Positions 41,919 to 50,294 of a stretch of 64,000 nt of DNA are shown here, piece after piece. Both the position numbers and the translations under genes were made by a program. Each line of letters opens with the position of its first letter. Positions within the stretch are counted from its first letter, which is position 1. The notes beneath the pieces are model-generated. The model saw only the letters and a list, made by a program, of their open reading frames with translations. It made no database searches and was not told the DNA's origin. Source of the stretch: Paradesertivirga sp966210515 (GTDB lineage: Bacteria; Bacteroidota; Bacteroidia; Sphingobacteriales; Sphingobacteriaceae); contig CBIHLM010000015.1 in the NCBI GenBank assembly GCA_966210515.1, positions 13,690 through 77,689 on the forward strand. Reading direction: 5' to 3'.

Positions 41919-41990
41919 AAAAAAGGTCTTCAAACGGGGAGAATGAAGACCTTTTAACTAACCAATTATAAACCTGACGCAAATATACGT
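41919..41990 (-). ncRNA. Candidate leftward small RNA, about 55 nt
   Basis: The 440-bp gap 41835-42275 has no supported protein gene. On the minus strand, TTTG (42006-42009), 18 bases, then TATATTTG (41980-41987) form a Bacteroidota promoter. A perfect 11-bp stem (AAAAGGTCTTC 41921-41931, GAAGACCTTTT 41945-41955) with a 13-base loop and six T's follows on that strand. Transcription from about 41973 would end near 41919. There is no leftward coding sequence to serve. It may instead be part of the upstream region of the leftward PRC-barrel gene, but the terminator would then block that gene. Confidence 0.5.
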
Positions 41991-42117
41991 TATATATGAA
42001 ATCCGCAAAGCAAAGTGTTAAAATTTAACAGTTTTTTAACATTTGGAATATGTAAATAAAATAAACAAAAAAAAACCTTGTCGGAATGACAAGGTTTAAG
42101 GCTGTATTTGGTTAGTT
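41956..42117. repeat. 10-bp inverted repeat AACTAACCAA / TTGGTTAGTT
   Basis: AACTAACCAA at 41956-41965 is exactly complementary to TTGGTTAGTT at 42108-42117. The two copies sit just outside the two leftward terminator hairpins, about 140 bp apart, so the candidate RNAs could pair with each other through them. Confidence 0.5.
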
Positions 42118-42150
42118 TGGAAACTAAAGATAGGAATATTTATGATAATC
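42067..42150 (-). ncRNA. Second candidate leftward RNA or terminator
   Basis: A perfect 10-bp stem (AAACCTTGTC 42073-42082, GACAAGGTTT 42088-42097) is followed on the minus strand by nine T's, a strong leftward terminator. A minus-strand TAATTTTG box lies near 42157-42164, but without a good -33, so the promoter is weak. It overlaps the leader of the rightward MBL-fold gene and could instead limit antisense transcription. Confidence 0.4.
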
Positions 42151-42275
42151 GCAAAATTATATTGCAATTATTTGCAATTATTATGGTTTTTATAAAAGGC
42201 ACTGTTGAGAAATTGGGTAAGTATGTTATAAACTTATGCGAACAGGTGCCGGCAAAATTCCTATCTTTCACCCTC

Positions 42276-43109
42276 ATGTCCTTAAGTATAGCATCACTAA
42301 ATTCAGGAAGTAACGGTAACTGTTATTATGTTGCTAATCAGTATGATGCAGTTTTGGTTGATGCCGGAATATCCTGTCGGGAAACTGAAAAACGGATGTT
42401 ACGACTTGGGTTGTCCATGCAGAAAGTGAAAGCGATTTTTGTTTCTCATGAACATCATGATCATATCCGGGGGATACCTGTGCTTGCAAAAAAGTACCAG
42501 ATTCCGGTATACATCACCCCCGGAACATTACAGCACGGAAGTCTTACGTTGGAGCCTCATTTGATAAGGCATTTTAAAGAACACCAGGATACTATGATCG
42601 GTGAACTATGTGTATCCGCTTTTTCTAAATTTCATGATGCGGTAGAGCCTCACAGTTTCATTATCAAATGTAATAACATAAGTGTTGGGGTTTTCACTGA
42701 TATTGGTTCTGTATGCGATCGGCTGGTTGATCATTTTAAACAATGTCATGCAGCTTTTCTAGAGGCGAACTATGATGATGTGCTTTTAGAACGCGGTAAT
42801 TATCCGTATCACCTTAAAAAACGGATTCGAGGCGGTAAAGGTCATTTATCGAATAAACAGGCTTTTGAAATGTTTACCGCACATAAACCTTCGTTTATGA
42901 GTCACTTATTATTATCTCACCTTTCAAAAGATAATAATTGCCCAAAGCTGGTTGAGCAATTATTTACAAGTCAGGCAGGAGATACTGAAGTAATTGTTGC
43001 TTCAAGATATGAAGAATCGAAGCTGTATAAAATTGGCTCTGATTCTGGCATTAGTATCAGTTCCGGAAGGCCGATGAGAAATATTGAATCGCAATACTCT
43101 CTGTTTTAA
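42276..43109 (+). CDS. MBL-fold metallo-hydrolase, YycJ/WalJ type
   Basis: 277 residues of the metallo-beta-lactamase fold. The zinc motif is FVSHEHHDHIRGIP; the start SLSIASLNSGSNGNCYYV is typical of the YycJ group, whose members are nucleases or regulators tied to WalKR in Firmicutes. A C-terminal LSHLSKDNNCP holds further metal ligands. ATG 42276 is chosen because the 56-residue extension from 42108 is not family-like and covers the hairpin region. Function beyond hydrolase is unknown. Confidence 0.88.
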   Translation: MSLSIASLNSGSNGNCYYVANQYDAVLVDAGISCRETEKRMLRLGLSMQKVKAIFVSHEHHDHIRGIPVLAKKYQIPVYITPGTLQHGSLTLEPHLIRHFKEHQDTMIGELCVSAFSKFHDAVEPHSFIIKCNNISVGVFTDIGSVCDRLVDHFKQCHAAFLEANYDDVLLERGNYPYHLKKRIRGGKGHLSNKQAFEMFTAHKPSFMSHLLLSHLSKDNNCPKLVEQLFTSQAGDTEVIVASRYEESKLYKIGSDSGISISSGRPMRNIESQYSLF

Positions 43110-43150
43110 CTCAATAATATTTAAGAATTACAATTAACCACAATCAGAAT

Positions 43151-44998
43151 ATGAAAGTTGTTATTGCTGAAAAACCTTCTGTAGCGCGAGAATTGGCCAA
43201 AGTGTTTGGAGCTACAATAAAAAAAGATGGATACATCGAAGGCAAAAACTATTCGTTCACATGGGCATTCGGGCATCTCTTGCAACTTGCACCGCCTCAG
43301 GATTATGGTTTTTATGGATGGCGCGTTCAGCATTTGCCTATGCTTCCGCAGAAATTTAAACTTGCCGTCCGCAAAATTAAAACCAAGGATGGTATCGTTG
43401 AGGATCCGGCGGTGCGTAAGCAACTGGATACGATTAAAAACTTATTCGATTCTGCAACAGAAATTATCGTAGCAACCGATGCGGGGCGTGAAGGCGAGTT
43501 GATTTTCCGCTACATATATTATTATCTCAAATGTAAAAAGCCTTTCAGGCGTTTATGGATCTCATCCCAAACCGATCAGGCGATAAAAGATGGCTTTAGA
43601 AATTTAAAGCCCGGAACCGATTATGATACCTTATTCTATTCGGCACATTGCCGTTCTGAGTCTGACTGGCTTGTAGGCATGAATGCCACCCAGGCTTTAA
43701 GTATTTCAGCCGGGAACCGTTCTGTTCTTTCTTTGGGACGCGTTCAAACTCCAACTCTGGCGATGATCTGCGCTCGTTATCTTGAAATCAAGAACTTTGT
43801 TCCGCAAATATTTTATCAGATAAGCATACAACTATCAAAAAACGGACAGCTCTTCAAAGCAATTTCAGTCGAAAATTATAAGGATAAAGAAAAAGCGCAG
43901 GAAGTATTTGATAAAGTGCAGGACGTTGCGTCTGGTTTTGCAACCGGTGGAAATATTATCAGTGTAGAAGCTAAGACAAAGAAAGAACCACCTCCTTTGT
44001 TGCACGATCTAAGCAGTTTGCAACAAGAGGCTAATAAACGTAAAGGATACACAGCCGATCAAACTTTAAATATTCTTCAAAACCTTTATGAGGGTAAACT
44101 AATCTCGTATCCCCGCACAGGAAGCAGATATATTGGAGATGATGTTTTTGCAGGAGTTCCGCAGTTGATAGAAAAGCTTCGCAGCCACCCCGACTTTGGT
44201 AAGCAGGCAGAATTTCTCAGCACTAATCCCTTGAACAAACGCAGCGTGAACGCTAAAAAGGTGACCGATCACCATGCAATACTGCCGACAGGCGAAACTC
44301 CGAATTATTTGTCTGAGGATAAGCAAGCGGTATATAACATGGTGGTAGGCCGGATGTTGGAGGCCTTCCATAAAGAATGTATTAAAGACCTTACCAAAAT
44401 AAGTATCGAATCGGGGACTAAGTTTGTGGCGAATGGAACTGTAATACGTTCAGCGGGCTGGCGATCAGTTTATAATGAGACTGACGATGAGAAAACAGAG
44501 GAAGAGAATGCAACCTTGCCAAAAGTAGATGCCGGAGAACAGCTTCCTGTTGAAAGTAAGGCTCTTCTGGAAAAGCAAACCAAACCTAAACCCTTATTTA
44601 ATGAAGCCAGTTTGTTAAAAGCACTTGAAACTGCAGGGAAAGAAATTGAGGATGAAGAGCTGCGATATGCGATGAAAGATGGTGGATTAGGAACTCCGGC
44701 CACCCGGGCGTCTATTATCGAAACACTTATAAAACGTGAATATATTATTCGTGAGAAGAAGAATCTGGTTCCTTCGGGCAAGGGTTTAGCTGTTTTTGAA
44801 GTGGTGAAAGATAAAAAAATTGCACAGGCCGAGTTAACAGGTAGCTGGGAAAAACGATTAGAGGAAATTCGCTCAGGCGCTTCGGTACAAGAATTTAAGG
44901 AAGAAATAAAAGCATACACTAAAACTATCACCGCAGAATTGCTGGTGGCGGGTAAGGGTTTGGCTGGAACTGAAGCTGCCGTACCTGTTAAAGTCTGA
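43151..44998 (+). CDS. topB: DNA topoisomerase III
   Basis: A type IA topoisomerase that decatenates DNA and works with RecQ-type helicases. The 615 residues have the Toprim motif VIAEKPSVAREL with ATDAGREGELIFRYI, and the catalytic Tyr320 in ISYPRTGSRYI. C-terminal zinc fingers are absent, as in short bacterial TopB. It lies 85 bp before the DUF3606 gene and then ligD, a DNA-repair setting. Confidence 0.95.
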   Translation: MKVVIAEKPSVARELAKVFGATIKKDGYIEGKNYSFTWAFGHLLQLAPPQDYGFYGWRVQHLPMLPQKFKLAVRKIKTKDGIVEDPAVRKQLDTIKNLFDSATEIIVATDAGREGELIFRYIYYYLKCKKPFRRLWISSQTDQAIKDGFRNLKPGTDYDTLFYSAHCRSESDWLVGMNATQALSISAGNRSVLSLGRVQTPTLAMICARYLEIKNFVPQIFYQISIQLSKNGQLFKAISVENYKDKEKAQEVFDKVQDVASGFATGGNIISVEAKTKKEPPPLLHDLSSLQQEANKRKGYTADQTLNILQNLYEGKLISYPRTGSRYIGDDVFAGVPQLIEKLRSHPDFGKQAEFLSTNPLNKRSVNAKKVTDHHAILPTGETPNYLSEDKQAVYNMVVGRMLEAFHKECIKDLTKISIESGTKFVANGTVIRSAGWRSVYNETDDEKTEEENATLPKVDAGEQLPVESKALLEKQTKPKPLFNEASLLKALETAGKEIEDEELRYAMKDGGLGTPATRASIIETLIKREYIIREKKNLVPSGKGLAVFEVVKDKKIAQAELTGSWEKRLEEIRSGASVQEFKEEIKAYTKTITAELLVAGKGLAGTEAAVPVKV

Positions 44999-45083
44999 TC
45001 AAAATTCTTATCGCCTGCATTCTCTTAAAACTATCTTCCTTTTTTGGATGTTAAAAAGTTACCTATAAACTAAAACATCTATT

Positions 45084-45263
45084 ATGGCAGCAAGAGGATC
45101 AAAGACTGAGCGGAGGGAAGTGAACTCTTCTCAGGAATATGAGGTAAAATATTTGGCCGAAAAGCTTGGAGTAAGCAGCCAGGCAATTGGTGGTGCTAAA
45201 CGGGCCACAGGATCCAATGACCGTAAGGTAATTGAAAAGTATATTAAAGATAAAAACAAATAG
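45084..45263 (+). CDS. DUF3606 small protein
   Basis: A 59-residue reading frame starting MAARGSKTERREVNSSQEYE, continuing with VKYLAEKLGVSSQAIGGA and ending KYIKDKNK. The EYEVKYLAEKLGVS core with a basic C-terminus matches DUF3606 proteins, small and uncharacterised, often in soil bacteria and rhizobia. It lies between topB and ligD on the same strand. DUF3606 neighbours of repair genes have not been given a role that I know of. Confidence 0.75.
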   Translation: MAARGSKTERREVNSSQEYEVKYLAEKLGVSSQAIGGAKRATGSNDRKVIEKYIKDKNK

Positions 45264-45363
45264 TAGGCGCTCGGCCCCAATATATCCTGCCCGTTTTTAA
45301 GGAAACGTGTTTTAACCTGTCTCATTGTCTGGATTAATTCCCGGGGCTTGGAATCGTGTTTAT

Positions 45364-48042
45364 ATGGCTCTCGAAAAATACAGACAGAAACGCAGTTTCG
45401 AAATCACACCAGAACCAACCGGTGGAAAAAATCTATCCGACGAACTTCGTTTCGTGGTGCAGTTGCACCATGCATCACACATTCACTATGATTTTCGACT
45501 GGAGATGGACGGTGTGCTTAAAAGCTGGGCAGTGCCGAAAGGACCCTCAACTGATGCCCATGTTAAACGACTGGCCATGATGGTAGAAGACCATCCGTTC
45601 GATTATCGTTTATTCGAAGGTATTATCCCTGAAGGCCAATATGGTGGCGGAACCGTACTCGTTTGGGATGAAGGAACATTTGAACCGGCAGATTTTGAAG
45701 GCAAGAGTAAAATGGATCAGGAAAAACACCTCCTTCATGGCTTACTTAGTGGCAAGTTTAAATTTATCCTGCACGGCAAAAAGCTAAAGGGAGAATTTGC
45801 TCTCGTAAAGGCCTCTGGAAGTGGTGAAAATAGCTGGTTGCTGATGAAAATTGATGATAAATATGCGAGAGCCGACGATGTCTTAAAAAAGAATAAGTCT
45901 GTTGTGTCAGGACTTACGATCGAGAAAGTCGCAAAAACCAGTAAGAATATCTGGAACAGTAATAAGGAAGACAAAAAGTCCCAAAAATCGTCAAAAAAAT
46001 CTTTAAGAACCGATGCTGAGATATCCACAGTTGATATCTCAGCTTTATTAAAGCGAGCGAATAAGTCAAAATTTCCAGCAGGAATTAAGCCAATGCTGGC
46101 AACTTTGGTTGATGAACCATTTGACGATCCCGATTGGGTCTACGAAGTTAAATGGGATGGTTATCGCGCATTAGCCTTCTTAAATAATGGGGATGTTGAG
46201 CTCAGTTCCCGCAACAGTAAGTCATTTAATGATAAATTTTACTCTATTTATCAGGAACTTGAGAAATGGAAAATTAATGCAGTTTTTGATGGCGAAATTG
46301 TAGTGTTAAACGATAAGGGAATGGCCGATTTTAGCGCCCTTCAAAACTGGCGAAGTGAAGCGGACGGAGAATTAGTGTTTTACATATTCGATGTATTGTG
46401 GCTGGAGGGAAAAGACTTAACAAACATACCATTAGTCGGACGGCGCCAGATTCTGAATAGTGTTGTGCCGGAGCAAAACGATAAGATTCAGTTAAGTAAA
46501 TTATTTGACGCCAGCGGAACCGATTTCTTTGCTGCTGCTGATAAAATGGGCCTGGAAGGAATTATTGCAAAAAAAGCGAACAGCCTATACACTCCTGATA
46601 TACGATCAAAAGAATGGCTTAAAATAAAAACCGAAACCAGGCAGGAGGCAATAATTTGCGGTTATACCAATAATGAAAACGGCCGCAAAAAGTTTAGCGC
46701 ATTGCTTATGGGAGTGTATGAGAATAATGAACTTAGATATATTGGGCCTGTGGGTACAGGTTTTAGCGATAAGCTCCAGACAGAAATATTAGAAAAGCTA
46801 AAGCCCCTAAAAACCAATGAATGTCCCTTTAAAATAATTCCGGATTTTAATAAACCCTCTCGTTTCAGACCTAATCCGCCAAAGGCAAAAGCCACGTGGG
46901 TAAAGCCAAAGTTAGTTGGGGAGGTCAGTTTTAGGGAAATGACTAAAGACGGAGTTATGCGTCATCCGTCCTTTAAAGGCTTGCGTGAAGATAAAAAAGC
47001 GGATGAGGTTACCAGGGAAATTCCCGCTCATACGCCGGCGGTAATTCAAGAAGATCACGATTTTGTAAAGCGGAAAGTTCTTAATCCACCGAAAACTAAA
47101 ACAAGAAAAACTCTCTTAAATCCAAGTGAAGAAACCCAGGTAAGAAAAATCGATGGGCACGAAATAAAATTTACCAATCTAAGTAAACTTTACTGGCCTG
47201 AAGAAAAGGTAACTAAACGTGATATGCTGAACTATTATTATCAGGTTGCACCTTTTATTGTGCCATATTTGAGAGATCGTCCGCAATCATTAAACAGGTT
47301 CCCAAACGGTATAAATGGGACGAGTTTTTACCAAAAGAACGTTCGCGGCAAAGTGCCGGATTGGATAGCTACTTATCCGTATGAAAGCAATAGGGAAGGG
47401 CACGATAAAGAATTTATGTTGTGCACGGATGAGGCTAGTTTGTTATATATGGCATCTTTAGGGTGTATAGAAATGAATCCGTGGTTAAGCACTGTACATG
47501 CGCCTGATCATCCAGATTGGTGTATCATTGATCTGGATCCCGACAAAAATACTTTTAACCAGGTTATCGAAGCTGCACGGGTACTTAAAACAGTACTTGA
47601 TCAGATTGAAGTTCCTTCCTTTTGTAAAACATCCGGTTCGACCGGGCTGCATATTTATATACCAATGGGGGCCAAATATACCTATGACCAATCTCAGATG
47701 TTTGCCAGGATGCTGGCGACAATAGTCCATAAACAGATCCCCGGGTTTACCAGTATCGAACGGCTGACATCAAAGCGAGGTGGGAAAATGTACCTTGATT
47801 TTTTACAAAACCGTCCGCAGGCAACTATTGCCGGCCCTTACTCATTAAGGCCTAAGCCTGGTGCCACCGTTTCGATGCCGCTGCATTGGGAAGAAGTAAA
47901 AGCTGGCCTAAAAATGAGTGACTTCAATATTTTTAATGCCGTAGAACGGCTGCGCGCAGAAGGTGATCTGTTTACCGGAGTAATGGGCGAGGGAATCGAT
48001 TTAGAACAAGCAGTGATAAAAGCTAAAAATGTGTTTGGGTAA
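45364..48042 (+). CDS. ligD: ATP-dependent DNA ligase D, three-domain
   Basis: LigD joins double-strand breaks in bacterial NHEJ. The 892 residues have the order phosphoesterase - ligase - polymerase. Phosphoesterase, about 1-185: LHHASHIHYDFRLEMDG. Ligase, about 250-530: YEVKWDGYR with the adenylated Lys263. Primase-polymerase, about 600-892: SLNRFPNGING and the Asp pair D723/D725 in IIDLDPD. ATG 45364 is used; a longer reading from 45325 is not LigD-like. No Ku gene is seen within the window. Confidence 0.95.
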   Translation: MALEKYRQKRSFEITPEPTGGKNLSDELRFVVQLHHASHIHYDFRLEMDGVLKSWAVPKGPSTDAHVKRLAMMVEDHPFDYRLFEGIIPEGQYGGGTVLVWDEGTFEPADFEGKSKMDQEKHLLHGLLSGKFKFILHGKKLKGEFALVKASGSGENSWLLMKIDDKYARADDVLKKNKSVVSGLTIEKVAKTSKNIWNSNKEDKKSQKSSKKSLRTDAEISTVDISALLKRANKSKFPAGIKPMLATLVDEPFDDPDWVYEVKWDGYRALAFLNNGDVELSSRNSKSFNDKFYSIYQELEKWKINAVFDGEIVVLNDKGMADFSALQNWRSEADGELVFYIFDVLWLEGKDLTNIPLVGRRQILNSVVPEQNDKIQLSKLFDASGTDFFAAADKMGLEGIIAKKANSLYTPDIRSKEWLKIKTETRQEAIICGYTNNENGRKKFSALLMGVYENNELRYIGPVGTGFSDKLQTEILEKLKPLKTNECPFKIIPDFNKPSRFRPNPPKAKATWVKPKLVGEVSFREMTKDGVMRHPSFKGLREDKKADEVTREIPAHTPAVIQEDHDFVKRKVLNPPKTKTRKTLLNPSEETQVRKIDGHEIKFTNLSKLYWPEEKVTKRDMLNYYYQVAPFIVPYLRDRPQSLNRFPNGINGTSFYQKNVRGKVPDWIATYPYESNREGHDKEFMLCTDEASLLYMASLGCIEMNPWLSTVHAPDHPDWCIIDLDPDKNTFNQVIEAARVLKTVLDQIEVPSFCKTSGSTGLHIYIPMGAKYTYDQSQMFARMLATIVHKQIPGFTSIERLTSKRGGKMYLDFLQNRPQATIAGPYSLRPKPGATVSMPLHWEEVKAGLKMSDFNIFNAVERLRAEGDLFTGVMGEGIDLEQAVIKAKNVFG

Positions 48043-48063
48043 AATCAATACACTAGTAACAAT

Positions 48064-48087
48064 CTATCGCGTACCGTTCTGCGATAG
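48064..48087. terminator. Hairpin between ligD and the convergent receiver gene
   Basis: A 7-bp stem CTATCGC (48064-48070) with GCGATAG (48081-48087) lies in the 73-bp gap between two convergent genes. No T-run; moderate terminator candidate. Confidence 0.45.
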
Positions 48088-48115
48088 CTGCGTCTGCACG
48101 TCGCTGTGGCCGAAT

Positions 48116-48475
48116 TTATTCGGTAATAGGGTCAAACTTTCCGATAGTTTCCAGGAGTTCAGATAGATCGAATGGTTTTTCTAAAATTGCATCGCAACCG
48201 TAAGACCCTAATGAGTATAAAACACGTGGGTATCCGGAAATTATGATTACAGGCAAACCGGCGGTTTCAGGGTTAGTTTTTATAAGATGACAAAGTTCAC
48301 CCCCGTTTATATTGGGTAAAATATAATCCATTAAAACAAGGTCAGGCTTGTGTTCAGCTATTAATGCCAAAATATCGCGTGTATCCTCGGTGGCTATTAC
48401 TTTATAATTGACTAATGCTTCGTAAATGACGTTTCGTATTGCTTCGTCGTCTTCTATGAGTAGAATAGTATTCAT
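48116..48475 (-). CDS. Response regulator receiver protein, single domain
   Basis: 119 residues, CheY-like only. The acidic pair is in LLIEDDEAI, the phospho-acceptor Asp is in LVLMDYILPN, the Ser is in IIISGYPR and the Lys is in LEKPFDLSE. No kinase gene is adjacent. Its layout and lone state match the 36129-36518 protein, although the sequences differ. Start ATG 48475. Partner unknown. Confidence 0.9.
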   Translation of the reverse strand: MNTILLIEDDEAIRNVIYEALVNYKVIATEDTRDILALIAEHKPDLVLMDYILPNINGGELCHLIKTNPETAGLPVIIISGYPRVLYSLGSYGCDAILEKPFDLSELLETIGKFDPITE

Positions 48476-48738
48476 TTATCTCTAGAATAAAGGGCCGGCA
48501 TTGGGTTATACATTTTGCTGAAGATATTTAATACCTTAACAACATAGTAAAACATGATTGGTTTTGACCCTGCGACGCTATTTCAATTTAAAATAGAGAG
48601 CAAACGGTCGAAGATTGCTTTTGAGATGGATACGACTTGTGTAATCCTAAATGCTGATAAAAGTTCTTGGTTATAGCTTGATTTAACAAGAGAGAATGCG
48701 TCTTTCTTTCTCTCTTGTTAATTGCTATGGGATGAATC
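48476..48738. other. Intergenic DNA with one long hairpin
   Basis: A perfect 12-bp stem (AACAAGAGAGAA 48685-48696, TTCTCTCTTGTT 48708-48719) lies just past the end of the leftward FadL-like gene and probably ends it, although there is no T-run. A 40-residue rightward reading frame at 48554-48676 shows no coding signal. Otherwise nothing is seen. Confidence 0.4.
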
Positions 48739-50268
48739 TTAAAATCTCAATCCAACTGTCGCAAAAATATTACTTCTTCTACTTTGAATTTCTGCGGATT
48801 CGCCGCTGCCTGTTGAACTGTAGTATCTGTAATCTTGCGAAAGAAGATACGGGCTTGTTGTATAGTTCGAGGATAAGTTTGAATAGGTTAAATCAAACGA
48901 GAGATTATTTACTCTATATCCTATTCCTGTAGAAATAGTGTTTGTGGTATAACTGCCATTTTGATACGGATTTCCATTCGTAGAATAACCAGCTCTAAGC
49001 ATCAAAGGATTAAGTTTTATTTCAGCACCAACTTTAAGATTTACTGCACCTTTGTATAAGTCCCTGATATCCCGGTTAGTATTGTTAGATGCTTCTCGCT
49101 CGTCCGAGGAAAAATGAATGGAAGCATAATCAACATATTCAATATCGCCGGTAAGCAAACCGAAGTTAGTTACGATAACTGCGAGTCCTCCATTAAATCG
49201 ATAAGGAGTTCTTAAGGAGTAATCTGAATCGTAAATTTCTTCGTCACTATTAAACGTTTCTGTTTGTCCATTAGATTTATTAAAACGGGTATTAAGTGTT
49301 TCTGAAAAACTTTCGGTTATCGTGTACCAGGTTGGTGAAATAAAGCTCATCCCAAACCTAACGTTAGGGCTTGGTCGATAAATAAATCCAAGCTTGGCAT
49401 TAACACCAGTTCCCTGTGTTTCCTGATTGGATTGATAAGATAGTCTAAAGGCGGCATCTAAATATGGCTTAGTTTCATTGTAAACAGTCAGGCCTTGTTG
49501 GTCTATAGCAGCCTGATCTAATGTTAGTCCGGATTCAATGTACTCCCTATCTGCGTTGAAATTAATAGATGCAATACCTAAGGAAGCTCCCAGATAAAAA
49601 TTGTTGCTGTAATTTCCTCCTAAAGAAAAGTTCACTTCCGACTGACCGCCAGATCGGAAAACAGTGTTCACCTGATTGTTATTTACATCTGTGATAGGAA
49701 AGTATGTGCCTGAAGGTTGATCCAGCTCAATTAAATGACTATCATAACCTGCTGTCGCTAATAAATCATCAGGGTTTGATGCCAGATCACTCATATAGTC
49801 GCCAAATGAACTTCTGGGATTTACACCGCCGTACTCTGTAGTGGAATTAAAGTTGTTGGTTTTATTGTACGCTATTCCAAAGTTAAAGCTAAGCCATCCT
49901 GAAGAAACATCCGAACTATTATATTTTCTTGTAGGATTGTAGAAAACTACACCAACCTGGTTTATTCCAGCACGGTCTTTTTGGATGCTCGAGCTCGAAT
50001 TTAAATAATTACTCTTAATAGTACTGTTTGAAATATCAGGGGTGAAACTTAGTTCAGATCTGGTGAATAATCCCAAGCCAGCCGGATTGGAGGCTAATGA
50101 ACTGGCATCGCCGCCTAAAGCAGTTTGAGCACCTCCTAAAGCCTTAAATCTGGCAGTGGCTCCCTGCTCGGTTTGCGAAAACCGTAAAGCATCTTCTGCA
50201 TATTGGGCATAGCTTGAAGTTACAGGCAATAGCATGCCCGTAAGAAATATTAAATTCTTAAATTTCAT
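48739..50268 (-). CDS. OmpP1/FadL-family outer-membrane porin
   Basis: 509 residues with signal peptide (LIFLTGMLLPVTSSYAQ). The mature protein has the FadL-like N-terminal hatch (QTEQGATARFKALGGAQTAL, DASSLASNPAGLGL) and many amphipathic strands ending in the C-terminal Phe. FadL porins move hydrophobic compounds, and in Bacteroidota they often carry unknown nutrients. Leader 5'-ACACAC pattern precedes the ATG. Substrate unknown. Confidence 0.85.
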   Translation of the reverse strand: MKFKNLIFLTGMLLPVTSSYAQYAEDALRFSQTEQGATARFKALGGAQTALGGDASSLASNPAGLGLFTRSELSFTPDISNSTIKSNYLNSSSSIQKDRAGINQVGVVFYNPTRKYNSSDVSSGWLSFNFGIAYNKTNNFNSTTEYGGVNPRSSFGDYMSDLASNPDDLLATAGYDSHLIELDQPSGTYFPITDVNNNQVNTVFRSGGQSEVNFSLGGNYSNNFYLGASLGIASINFNADREYIESGLTLDQAAIDQQGLTVYNETKPYLDAAFRLSYQSNQETQGTGVNAKLGFIYRPSPNVRFGMSFISPTWYTITESFSETLNTRFNKSNGQTETFNSDEEIYDSDYSLRTPYRFNGGLAVIVTNFGLLTGDIEYVDYASIHFSSDEREASNNTNRDIRDLYKGAVNLKVGAEIKLNPLMLRAGYSTNGNPYQNGSYTTNTISTGIGYRVNNLSFDLTYSNLSSNYTTSPYLLSQDYRYYSSTGSGESAEIQSRRSNIFATVGLRF

Positions 50269-50294
50269 AATGTTTCAGTGTGTGTCTAATCAGG

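Noticed and set aside
41835..42275. A leader peptide with attenuator for the MBL-fold gene
   Set aside because: Both hairpins have their T-runs on the minus strand, so they do not end rightward transcripts.
48554..48676. A 40-residue rightward reading frame in the gap after the receiver gene
   Set aside because: No promoter box, ribosome-binding site or recognisable composition; too short to support.
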